Below are positions 52,834-61,235 of a stretch of DNA of 64,000 bases, one piece after another. Position numbers and translations under genes: made by a program. The notes beneath the pieces were generated by a model. The model saw nothing but the letters and a program-made list of their open reading frames with translations. It did not search any database and was not told the DNA's origin. The first letter of the stretch is position 1. The number at the start of each line of letters is the position of its first letter. This DNA is from M0108 sp044228795 (lineage in GTDB: Bacteria > Pseudomonadota > Gammaproteobacteria > Chromatiales > Chromatiaceae): NCBI GenBank assembly GCA_044228795.1, contig JBGAUE010000006.1, positions 62,001 through 126,000 of the forward strand, given 5' to 3'.

Positions 52834-54219
52834 TCAATCCAACCCGTACAGTCGGATTTTGCGGTAGAGGGTACGTTCACTGATCCCCAGATCTTGGGCG
52901 GCTGCTCGCCGGTTACCTTGGTGGAGCCGGAGCACGGTTTTCAGGTGCTCTGCCTCCCAGGCCCCCCAGGGTGAGGGCTGGGTCAGGTCGTGACGGTCGG
53001 TTGCCGCGCTGCCCTGGTCGGGGCGAATAGGCAGGACATTATCCTCCTTAGCTTCCGGGGTCGGAGGTAGGGCGGCTCGGATCTGGTCGGCCCCGATTCG
53101 TGCCTTTTTCGCATTGGATGTCGCCGACCACAGGATGTTGCGCAACTCCCGAACATTGCCAGGAAATTTGTAATCGGCGAGGATGGCCAGGGCCTCTGGC
53201 GTCAGGCTATAGGTGCGCTTGGTGCTGTGACCTATACGTTTCAAAAGTTCCGTGACCAGGTCCGGAATGTCCTTGCGTCGCTCCGTCAGTGTTGGCAGGG
53301 TGAAGGTGATCGCGGCAATTCGATAATACAGATCCTGGCGAAACGAAGGGGTCTCGCGCAGTTCCCGCTTGGTGGCACAGACCACCCGTACATCGACGCG
53401 GAGGGTGCGGGTACCACCGACCCGATGAAACTCTCCGCTCTCCATTACCCGCAGGAACTTGGTCTGGAGTGGCGGGGGCATTTCGCCGATCTCGTCGATA
53501 AAGAGGGTGCCGCCGTCCGCCAGTTCAAGTAGGCCCTGGATCCCGCCCGAGCTCCCGGTGAAGAGGCCTGGTTCTTGGCCGAAGACCACGTTCTCGAACA
53601 GGCCGATAGTCAGAGTCGTGCAGTCGAGTGTCTGGTAGGGGCCGGTGTTGCGTTGGGAGTGTTGGTGTATATAGGCGGCCGCAAGTTCCTTGCCGGTCCC
53701 GGTTAGCCCTTGGATCAGGATTGGGACCTGGGTCTGGGCAGCACGGCGGAGGCGTTCCAAGAATCCTTGAAATTCGGGAGAAGTCCCGACCATGGCGACG
53801 GGTTCGGCCTCGGTTTGAGGATGGGACTCGCCTTGCACTAGGTCCTGCTGGATTAACTCGCCGACGAAGATCTCGTTGCTTGCAGTTCGGATAGGATAGG
53901 CCAGGATGCGTACCAGGTGTTCTCGACCCTGCTGGTCGCGATAGCGATGGGTTAGGTCTTGGATAATCTCGCCTTTGAAGACCCGTTCGTAGGGGGAGCC
54001 CTCGTTACGCCCGCCGCAGGGGCAGGGGCAACTACCCGATGGACCCAAGCTGCAGCAAGATTTTCCGATCGCCCGATCTCGCGTAATCTCATAGGCTCTC
54101 TCGTAGGCGCGGTTGATGGCGATGACGCGGTAGGAACTGTCAAGGATGGTGAATGGCTGGTCATGAATATCGACCAGGGACTGGAGTGCAATGTGGGATT
54201 TTAGATATGCCGATTGCAT
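52834..54219 (-). CDS. PAS-domain sigma-54-type regulator with divergent GAFTGA loop
   Basis: The 461-residue protein has an N-terminal PAS domain (residues 12-130) containing a Cys cluster (CCSLGPSGSCPCPCGG, near residue 54), an AAA+ domain with Walker A GLTGTGKE and Walker B GGTLFIDEIGEM, and a Fis-type C-terminal helix-turn-helix (RRAAAQDLGISERTLYRKI). The loop that normally reads GAFTGA, needed to contact sigma-54, reads GLFTGS here. It may therefore be a weak sigma-54 activator or act on sigma-70 promoters like TyrR-type proteins. The Cys cluster could bind metal, an Fe-S cluster or sense redox. No partner kinase is nearby. Confidence 0.85.
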   Translation of the reverse strand: MQSAYLKSHIALQSLVDIHDQPFTILDSSYRVIAINRAYERAYEITRDRAIGKSCCSLGPSGSCPCPCGGRNEGSPYERVFKGEIIQDLTHRYRDQQGREHLVRILAYPIRTASNEIFVGELIQQDLVQGESHPQTEAEPVAMVGTSPEFQGFLERLRRAAQTQVPILIQGLTGTGKELAAAYIHQHSQRNTGPYQTLDCTTLTIGLFENVVFGQEPGLFTGSSGGIQGLLELADGGTLFIDEIGEMPPPLQTKFLRVMESGEFHRVGGTRTLRVDVRVVCATKRELRETPSFRQDLYYRIAAITFTLPTLTERRKDIPDLVTELLKRIGHSTKRTYSLTPEALAILADYKFPGNVRELRNILWSATSNAKKARIGADQIRAALPPTPEAKEDNVLPIRPDQGSAATDRHDLTQPSPWGAWEAEHLKTVLRLHQGNRRAAAQDLGISERTLYRKIRLYGLD

Positions 54220-54263
54220 GGTATGACAAGGATTTTATAAATATGGTTTGCTGGGTTCGCTGC

Positions 54264-55607
54264 TCACTTGCCCAGGCAAAAGCTAGAAAATATTCTGCCT
54301 AGTAAATCATCCGAGGTAAATTCGCCAGTTATTTCACTTAACGCCTTCTGGGCAAGTCGCATTTCCTCGGCGGCGAGTTCAGAGGTGTTGCTCGTTTTTA
54401 GGTCGTTATGCGCCCTTGTTAGTGCTTCCCGGGCGTTGGCCAAGGCATCTAGATGACGGCGGCGCGCAAGAAAGATACCCTCTGCCTTTTCTTGGTAACC
54501 GGCAACTTGCTTGAGGTGGGTGCGCAGGCTGTCCAGACCGGTCCCCTCCCGTGCGGAGATGGCGATCTCGGTGCCGTGAGACGTTTTGGTGAGACCCGGT
54601 TGGCGACCGCTCAGGTCAATCTTATTCCGCACCAGGATAACGGGAATATGATCAGACCTTTTATTGAATTCGAATTCCGAAGTGTCCGTGTTGCTACTGT
54701 CATCGGACAGCCATAAAACAACGTCGGCCTTTTCAATCTGGTCTTGGGCCCGGCGGATGCCCTCTATTTCCACCAGGTCATCGGAATGGCGTAGGCCGGC
54801 GGTATCGATGATATGTAGGGGCAGGCCGTCGATTTGGATTTCTCGATGGAGGAGGTCGCGGGTGGTGCCTGGAACCGCCGTGACAATTGCGGAGTCGGTG
54901 CCTGATAGGGCATTAAGCAGGCTTGATTTACCAACATTGGGCGGGCCGGCGATCACGATCTGGATACCCTCCCGGATAAGGCAGCCCTGACGGGCACCCC
55001 TTAGCAGTGCATCGAGTTCTGCCATCAGTTCATCCAGATTAGCAGCGATGCCGGAATTGGCGATGAAGTCGACCTCCTCTTCCGGGAAATCGAGGGCGGC
55101 CTCAACAAAGGTGCGCAGGTCGATCAGATTTTCAACCAGGCTATGGATGCGGCGTGAGAACTCACCACTCAGGTTGCGTCCAGCCAAGCGGGCGGCATCC
55201 TCGGTGCTGCTGGCAATTAGATCGGCAACGGCTTCTGCTTGAGTGAGATCCAACTTGCCGTTGAGAAAGGCGCGTTCACTAAACTCGCCAGGCCGGGCCA
55301 ATCGCGCCCCTAGTGACAAAACGCGCCGAAGCAACAGATCCTGGACGAGGGGTCCCCCATGCCCCTGGATTTCGAGGACGTCCTCTCCGGTGAAGGAGTG
55401 GGGAGCGGGAAAGAAGAGGGCCAGGCCTTGATCCAGTGCTTCGCCTTCCTCATCCCGGAACCATGCCAGAGTGGCGAGACGTGGTTCGAGGACGCGCCCA
55501 AGGATTGCCTCAGTTATCAAGCGTACTTTGGTTCCTGATACCCTAACAACGCCGATGCCACCAAATCCGGGCGGGGTGGCGATAGCGGCGATGGTGTCAG
55601 CCGCCAC
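54264..55607 (-). CDS. mnmE: tRNA modification GTPase MnmE
   Basis: This 447-residue protein has an N-terminal THF-binding domain (DTIAAIATPPGFGGIGVVRVSG), a helical region, an inserted GTPase domain (GPPNVGKSSLLNAL, DTAGLR, NKIDL), and the C-terminal invariant FCLGK whose Cys is needed for activity. It works with MnmG on U34. The start is GTG at 55607; no ATG fits. It is 26 bases after yidC in the usual rpmH-rnpA-yidD-yidC-mnmE series. Confidence 0.97.
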   Translation of the reverse strand: MAADTIAAIATPPGFGGIGVVRVSGTKVRLITEAILGRVLEPRLATLAWFRDEEGEALDQGLALFFPAPHSFTGEDVLEIQGHGGPLVQDLLLRRVLSLGARLARPGEFSERAFLNGKLDLTQAEAVADLIASSTEDAARLAGRNLSGEFSRRIHSLVENLIDLRTFVEAALDFPEEEVDFIANSGIAANLDELMAELDALLRGARQGCLIREGIQIVIAGPPNVGKSSLLNALSGTDSAIVTAVPGTTRDLLHREIQIDGLPLHIIDTAGLRHSDDLVEIEGIRRAQDQIEKADVVLWLSDDSSNTDTSEFEFNKRSDHIPVILVRNKIDLSGRQPGLTKTSHGTEIAISAREGTGLDSLRTHLKQVAGYQEKAEGIFLARRRHLDALANAREALTRAHNDLKTSNTSELAAEEMRLAQKALSEITGEFTSDDLLGRIFSSFCLGK

Positions 55608-55633
55608 GGGTCGGGTTCTCTAAACCAAAATGC

Positions 55634-57340
55634 TCAATGCCTGGCGGCGGCTTTTTCGATTTTGTTAGTGATGTACCATTGCTGGGCGATGGATAGCAGG
55701 TTATTGACCACCCAATAGAGCACCAGTCCCGAGGGGAAGAAGGCGAAGAAGATGGTAAAGACAAAGGGCAGGCTCATCATGACTTTGGCTTGAATAGGAT
55801 CCGGTGGCGCGGGGTTAAGCTTCTGCTGGGCGTACATGGACACGCCCATGATGAGGGGTAGCACAAAATAGGGGTCCGGCGCGGAAAGGTTATTGATCCA
55901 AAGCATGAAGGGCGCCTGACGCATCTCCACGCTCTCAAGTAGCACCCAGTACAGCGAGATGAAGACGGGGATCTGAACCACAATGGGCAGACATCCGCCG
56001 AGGGGATTGATTTTTTCCTTTTTGTACATCTCCATCATGGCTTGATTGAGGCGTTCCTTATCATCGCCATAGCGGTCTTTAAGGGCCTGGATACGCGGAG
56101 TGACCTTGCGCATATTGGCCATAGATTTGTAGCTAGTCTCGGATAGTTTGTAGAAGGCCAGCTTGATGAGGATTGTAAGGAAAATGATGGACCAACCCCA
56201 GTTGCCAACCACGGCGTGGATCTTGCTGAGCAGCCAGAAAATAGGCTGGGCAATAATCGTCAGGTGGCCGTAATCAACCGCCAGATCTAGGCCGGGCGCG
56301 ACCGATGCCAAGGTATCCTGAAGTTTAGGACCCATGAAGATGCGTTCGTTAAATTGGTGAGTGGTTCCTGGTTCGATGGTGGCCGGGTTCGTATAGGTGC
56401 CAATGAGGTATTTGCCATCCTCTCGAGCGCTGGTGAAGAAGGTCTGGGGTTCCCCGGCCGAAGGGAGGGCGGCAGCGATGAAGTAGTGCTGAATGAGGGC
56501 GACCCACCCCCCCGTCGCCTCCAAAGAGAGGTGCTCGGCACGCATATTATCGAAGGTGACCTTTTTATATTTGGCCTCGGGGGTGTAGTAAACGCCGCCC
56601 GTGTAGGTATAGACGAAGCGAGTGGCGTCAGGATCGTTAAGTTCGGTGCGCAGTATCTGCGTGTAGGCGCGTGCCGCCAAGGGGGCATTGGTTTGGTTGA
56701 CGATCTCCTGGGTTAAGTCTATGACGTAACTGCCTCGGGTAAATCGATAACGTCTGTGGATTTCGACTCCGGCGGGGTCACTCCAGAAAAGCACTACTTC
56801 CAGTTCATCTTGCCCCGGTTTTAGGGAGAAGGATTCCTGGGCTGACTGGAAGGTCAGGGAGCGACTGTCTGCCGCCAGTGGCCCGGTTTCGGGACCGCGT
56901 AAACCGGACTCAATAACGAAATAGTTGGGTGGTTCTGGCTTGAGTAGGCGGAATTTGGTTTCTGTATCCCTCGGACTCTGGGGATAATCGAGTAGCCGGG
57001 CGCTGACAATGGCACCGCCTCGACGGTCGATTTCTAAGGAGATGAGGTCGGTTTCGACGCGGATGGTACCGGTGGCTGCCCCCCCCTTCTCGGTCGCGGT
57101 GGTGCTACCGGCCATCGTGGGAAGGGTGGTACTGGCGGGTACATTCACCTTTGGTATATCGGGGGTAGGCGGAACGACGCCACTGACGGCCCCTTTCTCC
57201 ATTGAGGCTTGAGTGTTTGTCTCTTGGCGAGCCGCCTGGGGTTGTCCCCCAATGGGACCATAGTCCTGCACCCAGGCCTGGTATAGCAGTAGCAAAATGG
57301 CGGCGAGGGTGAAGAGGAGAACGAGTCGAAGATTATCCAT
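55634..57340 (-). CDS. yidC: Membrane protein insertase YidC
   Basis: The 568-residue insertase has an N-terminal membrane helix, a large periplasmic beta domain (about 60-340), then the conserved core of five helices with GCLPIVVQIPVFISLYWVL and YWVVNNLLSIAQQWYI. It inserts and folds inner-membrane proteins with or without Sec, including Fo subunits a and c encoded in this window. It overlaps yidD by 8 bases. Confidence 0.97.
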   Translation of the reverse strand: MDNLRLVLLFTLAAILLLLYQAWVQDYGPIGGQPQAARQETNTQASMEKGAVSGVVPPTPDIPKVNVPASTTLPTMAGSTTATEKGGAATGTIRVETDLISLEIDRRGGAIVSARLLDYPQSPRDTETKFRLLKPEPPNYFVIESGLRGPETGPLAADSRSLTFQSAQESFSLKPGQDELEVVLFWSDPAGVEIHRRYRFTRGSYVIDLTQEIVNQTNAPLAARAYTQILRTELNDPDATRFVYTYTGGVYYTPEAKYKKVTFDNMRAEHLSLEATGGWVALIQHYFIAAALPSAGEPQTFFTSAREDGKYLIGTYTNPATIEPGTTHQFNERIFMGPKLQDTLASVAPGLDLAVDYGHLTIIAQPIFWLLSKIHAVVGNWGWSIIFLTILIKLAFYKLSETSYKSMANMRKVTPRIQALKDRYGDDKERLNQAMMEMYKKEKINPLGGCLPIVVQIPVFISLYWVLLESVEMRQAPFMLWINNLSAPDPYFVLPLIMGVSMYAQQKLNPAPPDPIQAKVMMSLPFVFTIFFAFFPSGLVLYWVVNNLLSIAQQWYITNKIEKAAARH

Positions 57341-57626
57341 GGCCAGTCACATCAAGGGTGCGGTCGGAGGGTTTGCGGGTTGATGGCTCGCCCTGGGGCG
57401 AATCGCGTCGGATTTTGAGTGGTACCGGGTCGTAGCCGCCTTCATGCCAGGGGTGGCAACAGCCCAGGCGACGCAATGCCATCCAAGACCCGACTAAGGG
57501 ACCGTGGACCTCGATACATTCCACTGCGTAATGGGAGCAACTGGGGTGGAATCGGCAGTGATTCCCCAACCATGGGCTGATGAAGTACTGATATGCCCGG
57601 ATCAAGCCAATCATCAGCTTGCGCAT
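57333..57626 (-). CDS. yidD: Membrane protein insertion efficiency factor YidD
   Basis: The 97-residue protein has the family block IRAYQYFISPWLGNHCRFHPSCSHYAVECI and the later GCCHPWHEGGYDPVP. It helps YidC-dependent insertion. It overlaps rnpA by 13 bases and yidC by 8, showing a tightly packed operon. The tail after residue 75 is longer than in E. coli and unconserved. Confidence 0.95.
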   Translation of the reverse strand: MRKLMIGLIRAYQYFISPWLGNHCRFHPSCSHYAVECIEVHGPLVGSWMALRRLGCCHPWHEGGYDPVPLKIRRDSPQGEPSTRKPSDRTLDVTGHG

Positions 57627-57982
57627 TGCCGATCCCTGTTCACGTTTCTCCAGTGCTTGATCAGTGAAGTCGTGAGTTCCGCGTTGGTGGCCTTAATGGC
57701 TCTTGGGCGGCACATGACGACTAGGTCAATTTGGCACAGCTCTTCGCGATGATTCCGGAAGCATTCACGGACTACTCGCTTAAGCCGATTTCGTTCCACC
57801 GCCCTTTTGGCGCATTTTTTCGCAATTGCTAGACCTAGGCGGGCCACATGACCGTCGGTTTTCATGGCAAGGACCGTGAAGAGATCGTCGCCAAACCGGC
57901 TGGAGCCTGAAAAAACTAAACGAAAGTCAGACGGCTTCACCAGGCGAGCCTGGCGGGGGAAACTTGTTGAGCCTCGCCTCAC
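57614..57982 (-). CDS. rnpA: Ribonuclease P protein component
   Basis: The 122-residue basic protein has FPRQARLVKPSDFRLVF and the RNase P signature RLGLAIAKKCAKRAVERNRLKRVVRE. It assists the RNA subunit in tRNA 5' maturation. The start is GTG at 57982; its ribosome site is poor, which fits coupling to rpmH 37 bases upstream. Confidence 0.95.
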   Translation of the reverse strand: MRRGSTSFPRQARLVKPSDFRLVFSGSSRFGDDLFTVLAMKTDGHVARLGLAIAKKCAKRAVERNRLKRVVRECFRNHREELCQIDLVVMCRPRAIKATNAELTTSLIKHWRNVNRDRQCAS

Positions 57983-58019
57983 CCTTGATAGCGCGGCTTT
58001 CGCATTTAGGCCCTAATTA

Positions 58020-58154
58020 TTAGGGAATTAGCCGGGCCCGGCCCTTTGCGCGACGGGATTGGAGCACCTTTCGCCCGTTACGGGTGGCCATTCGTGCACG
58101 GAATCCGTGGGTACGTGCGCGCTTAATGCGGCTAGGTTGAAAGGTTCTTTTCAT
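58020..58154 (-). CDS. rpmH: 50S ribosomal protein L34
   Basis: The 44-codon gene begins MKRTFQPSRIKRARTHGFRA and ends RLIP, as in nearly all bacterial L34 proteins. AGGAGA lies 8 bases before the ATG. It is the first gene of the rpmH-rnpA-yidD-yidC-mnmE operon, reading away from dnaA. A short hairpin CCCTAA...TTAGGG (58011-58025) covers its stop codon and may lower read-through into rnpA. Confidence 0.98.
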   Translation of the reverse strand: MKRTFQPSRIKRARTHGFRARMATRNGRKVLQSRRAKGRARLIP

Positions 58155-58246
58155 AACTGGGTTCTCCTCTGGAACCAACCTGGCCGGGCCCGCCGGTGTT
58201 GGGATGTTCGGGGGAAATTAATCCTGCCCCGCGAAAAAGATCGGTA

Positions 58247-58275
58247 AGTATAAGTTTCTGGTGCAAGAGGGTCAA
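58247..58275 (-). promoter_or_regulatory. Sigma-70-type promoter of the rpmH-rnpA operon
   Basis: On the minus strand TTGACC (58270-58275) and TATACT (58247-58252), each 5 of 6 to consensus, are separated by exactly 17 bases. They lie about 93 bases before the rpmH start. Confidence 0.8.
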
Positions 58276-58316
58276 ACGAAATCTGCTATCAGAGGAGTCA
58301 TACCCAGCTATGACCC

Positions 58317-58325
58317 TGTGGATAA
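58317..58325 (-). promoter_or_regulatory. DnaA box (TTATCCACA)
   Basis: TGTGGATAA on the plus strand is the exact complement of the consensus DnaA box. It lies 85 bases before the dnaA start, where it could serve both origin function and autoregulation of dnaA. Confidence 0.85.
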
Positions 58326-58409
58326 GATCGCGGAAGGTCGTTAGACTCTCACCATTCCGTTGTGTTGTATAGGACGGCCATCAAATGATACCGAGGAGGA
58401 GGAAATTTC

Positions 58410-59759
58410 GTGCCAATTTGGGAAAAATGCGTCGGGCTTCTCAAGGGTGAGCTCGCCCCCGCGGAGTTTAACACCTGGATACTTCCCCTCCAGGCCATCG
58501 AGGAGGGTCGTCGTGTCCGGCTATTTGCCCCTAATCGTTTTGTCAAGGACTGGGTTCAAAAATCATATCAAGAACGGATACTTGAAGTTTGTCAGCGCCT
58601 AAGCCATGACGAGGTTCAGGATTTGACCTTCGAGATTGGCTCCCTGCGGAGTTCCGGGGCGGGTGAGACAGGATTGGGTACTTCGAATCAAAACGGAGTT
58701 GTTGCGCCCGTTGATACTAGTGGGTCCCATAACCGCACGGATTCCAACCTAAATCCCGAGTTCACCTTTGATACCTTTGTCGAGGGTAAGTCTAACCAGA
58801 TTGCTCGCGCGGTTGCTATCCAGATCGGGCGGAATCCGGGGACAGCTTATAACCCATTGTTTATATATGGTGGGGTAGGCCTCGGTAAAACGCATTTGAT
58901 GCATGCGGTTGGTAACGAGGTTCTAAATTCCAACCCGAATGCTCGTGTTATTTATCTGCATTCAGATCGGTTTGTGGGAGAAATGGTGAAGGCCCTACAG
59001 CATAACCGGATCGATGACTTTAAGAAACGTTATCGCTATGTCAATGCTTTACTTATTGATGATGTTCAATTCTTTGCTGGCAAGGAGCGTACACAAGAGG
59101 AGTTTTTCCATACCTTTAATGCCTTGTTTGATTCTCGGCAACAGATTGTGCTGACCAGTGATTGCTTTCCCAAAGAGGTCCCTGGTTTGGATGACCGGTT
59201 ACGATCCCGATTTGGTTGGGGGCTGACGGTTCAAATTGATCCGCCGGACACCGAGACCCGGATTGCAATCCTTTATAGCAAAGCGCGACTCTTTGGGGTT
59301 GAGCTCCCAGAGGATGTTGCATTCTTTGTTGGTAAGGCCATTCGATCTAATGTTCGGGAGCTTGAAGGCGCCTTGCGACGTTTGGTTGCCAATTCCCAGT
59401 TTACTGGTGTCCCCATCAACCTTCCTTTTGCCAAGGATGCACTGCGTGACATGCTGGCTGCTCAAGATCGACAGGTGAGTATCGCAAATATCCAGAAGAC
59501 GGTGGCCGAGTATTACAAGATTCGTGTTGCTGATTTATTGTCTGCAAAACGTACACGGGGGATTACTCGGCCGCGCCAGGTGGCCATGGCTTTAGCTAGG
59601 GAGTTAACTAAACATAGTCTACCTGAGATAGGGATCGCATTCGGTGGTCGTGATCATACTACGGTCCTACATGCCACCAATAGGGTCAAAAGCCTTCGTG
59701 AAGAGGATTCCGCTATGGAAGAGGATTATAAGAACCTGTTGCGGATTCTTTCTTCCTGA
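58410..59759 (+). CDS. dnaA: Chromosomal replication initiator protein DnaA
   Basis: The 449-residue initiator has domain I (IWEKCVGLLKGELAPAEFNTWI), a variable linker, the AAA+ domain (NPLFIYGGVGLGKTHLMHAVG; LLIDDVQFFAGKERTQEEFFHTFN) and the C-terminal DNA-binding signature FGGRDHTTVLHA. The start is GTG at 58410 with GAGGAGGAGG (58393-58402) upstream. It opens the plus-strand dnaA-dnaN unit. Codon use here is visibly more T-ending than in the GC-rich genes to the left. Confidence 0.98.
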   Translation: MPIWEKCVGLLKGELAPAEFNTWILPLQAIEEGRRVRLFAPNRFVKDWVQKSYQERILEVCQRLSHDEVQDLTFEIGSLRSSGAGETGLGTSNQNGVVAPVDTSGSHNRTDSNLNPEFTFDTFVEGKSNQIARAVAIQIGRNPGTAYNPLFIYGGVGLGKTHLMHAVGNEVLNSNPNARVIYLHSDRFVGEMVKALQHNRIDDFKKRYRYVNALLIDDVQFFAGKERTQEEFFHTFNALFDSRQQIVLTSDCFPKEVPGLDDRLRSRFGWGLTVQIDPPDTETRIAILYSKARLFGVELPEDVAFFVGKAIRSNVRELEGALRRLVANSQFTGVPINLPFAKDALRDMLAAQDRQVSIANIQKTVAEYYKIRVADLLSAKRTRGITRPRQVAMALARELTKHSLPEIGIAFGGRDHTTVLHATNRVKSLREEDSAMEEDYKNLLRILSS

Positions 59760-59840
59760 TTCCATCATCGTCATTAATTATTCTGTGATGCAGTGCCTAA
59801 TACAACATTCTCAGCTTAAGTACAGAGAAATACAAACATC

Positions 59841-60941
59841 ATGCATATTTGCACCCAGCGCGAGCGATTGATACAGGTACTGACAAAGGTTTGTGGGGTG
59901 GTCGAAAAGCGCCAAACTTTGCCTATACTTGGCAACATACATGTCCATGCCGACGATGGCATTGTCACCTTTACTGGAACGGATCGTGAGGTTGAGATAC
60001 GTACTCGTCTCGCTGCCAGTGTGATTGAATCGGGTGATATCACGGTTCCCGCCAGGAAGTTTATCGATATCTGCAGGGCTGTACCTGAGGATGCCGAGAT
60101 TAGTTTCAAAACTCAGAATCAGCGTGCCACTGTCGTGGCTGGTAAGAGCCGATTTAACCTAAGTACACTGCCTGCGGAGGATTATCCTCTCATGGAAACC
60201 TCTAATGGTGATCAGAGTATTGAAATCGAGCAAGCCATGCTTAAGGAATTGTTTGATAAGACCGCTTTTGCTATGGCTAATCAGGATGTCAGGTACTATC
60301 TTAATGGCCTTTTTTTAAGAGTCGAAGATCGTGGCATCACCTCCGTAGCTACTGATGGCCATCGTTTGGCGATGTTGGAGCAATTGGTTGATCTGCCCAT
60401 TGAGGTACCCATTCAGGTCATCATTCCACGTAAATCGGTTTATGAACTCAGTCGGCTTCTTGAGTCGGGCGGCGTTCCAGTTCGACTTGATTTATCCTCG
60501 CGTACTCTGCGGGCAGTTATTGGCGAGACTTTGCTGACGTCCAAACTTGTAGATGGACGTTATCCCGATTACGAGCGTGTCATCCCTTTGATGGCGGACA
60601 AAGTTGCTGTGATCGGTCGCGATACCTTACGACAATCTTTGCTTCGTACTTCTATTTTGTCGAATGAAAAATTTAAAGGTATTCGCCTTAGTTTTGGCCC
60701 GAATGAGTTGACTCTTCAAGCCCACAATCCTGAACAAGAGGAGGCAGAGGAAAATATAGAAATCGATTACAATGACCCTCCGTTGGCGATAGGATTTAAT
60801 GTTGGATATCTCCTTGATGTATTAAGTGTTATTGATGAACCCCGTGTGGAAATACGGTTTGCAGAGTCAAACAGCAGCGCTCTGATGCGGGGGGCCGGGC
60901 GCGAGGACCAAACCTATGTTGTGATGCCCATGCTTTTGTGA
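59841..60941 (+). CDS. dnaN: DNA polymerase III beta subunit (sliding clamp)
   Basis: This is a 366-residue clamp with three repeated domains, including LPILGNIHVHADDGIVTFTGTD, FALRVEDRGITSVATDGHRL-like second-domain sequence, and the C-terminal YVVMPMLL (usual end PMRL). It encircles DNA and tethers polymerase. It begins 81 AT-rich bases after dnaA. recF, the usual next gene, is missing; a parS-like site and transposon remnants follow. Confidence 0.98.
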   Translation: MHICTQRERLIQVLTKVCGVVEKRQTLPILGNIHVHADDGIVTFTGTDREVEIRTRLAASVIESGDITVPARKFIDICRAVPEDAEISFKTQNQRATVVAGKSRFNLSTLPAEDYPLMETSNGDQSIEIEQAMLKELFDKTAFAMANQDVRYYLNGLFLRVEDRGITSVATDGHRLAMLEQLVDLPIEVPIQVIIPRKSVYELSRLLESGGVPVRLDLSSRTLRAVIGETLLTSKLVDGRYPDYERVIPLMADKVAVIGRDTLRQSLLRTSILSNEKFKGIRLSFGPNELTLQAHNPEQEEAEENIEIDYNDPPLAIGFNVGYLLDVLSVIDEPRVEIRFAESNSSALMRGAGREDQTYVVMPMLL

Positions 60942-61235
60942 ACCCTGTGAATTCTTGATCCTGAAATGCCTTGCCTTCTCGGGTTAGATCGCCGAAACAG
61001 GGTTCCGGATGTCAGAAGGTACGCTCGCTCCGAAACCTGTTCTTGAATGTAATGAGTTCCACGTGGAACCAAGGAATAGTTCCCTCCTTGCTAAGTTATT
61101 GCGTATTCGAATCCGTTCAGCCCCCGCCAAGTAGACAGGGGAATTACTCATGTCTACCGGACAAACCTAGATTGGTGTGGCGCGATTCGTCCTGCGATGG
61201 ACCCTCCGAGAACGGGCCGCGACGGGAAGGCATAC
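60942..61235. other. Intergenic region after dnaN containing a parS-like site
   Basis: In this 294-base stretch I see the palindrome at 61056-61069 and no gene; the frame at 60971-61438 joins unrelated sequence to an IS66 fragment. No recF start is recognisable. Confidence 0.5.
61056..61069. promoter_or_regulatory. parS centromere-like site (GTTCCACGTGGAAC)
   Basis: This is a perfect 14-base palindrome identical to the core of Pseudomonas-type parS sites, and close to the Bacillus consensus. It is near dnaN and the origin, and parAB are in the same window. ParB should load here. Other copies were not noticed in the window, although my scan is not exhaustive. Confidence 0.8.

Larger units (their letters stand above)
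58155..58409. other. rpmH-dnaA intergenic region, probable oriC or dnaA control region
   Basis: Genes diverge here: the minus-strand block from rpmH leftward and dnaA-dnaN rightward. This matches leading-strand orientation on both sides and the usual oriC position of many gammaproteobacteria. It carries one perfect DnaA box and the rpmH promoter (listed separately). Other DnaA boxes and an obvious AT-rich unwinding element were not seen, so this may be only the dnaA control region. Confidence 0.55.

Noticed and set aside
58059..58247. 62-codon plus-strand frame
   Set aside because: Antisense to rpmH, which is a certain gene.
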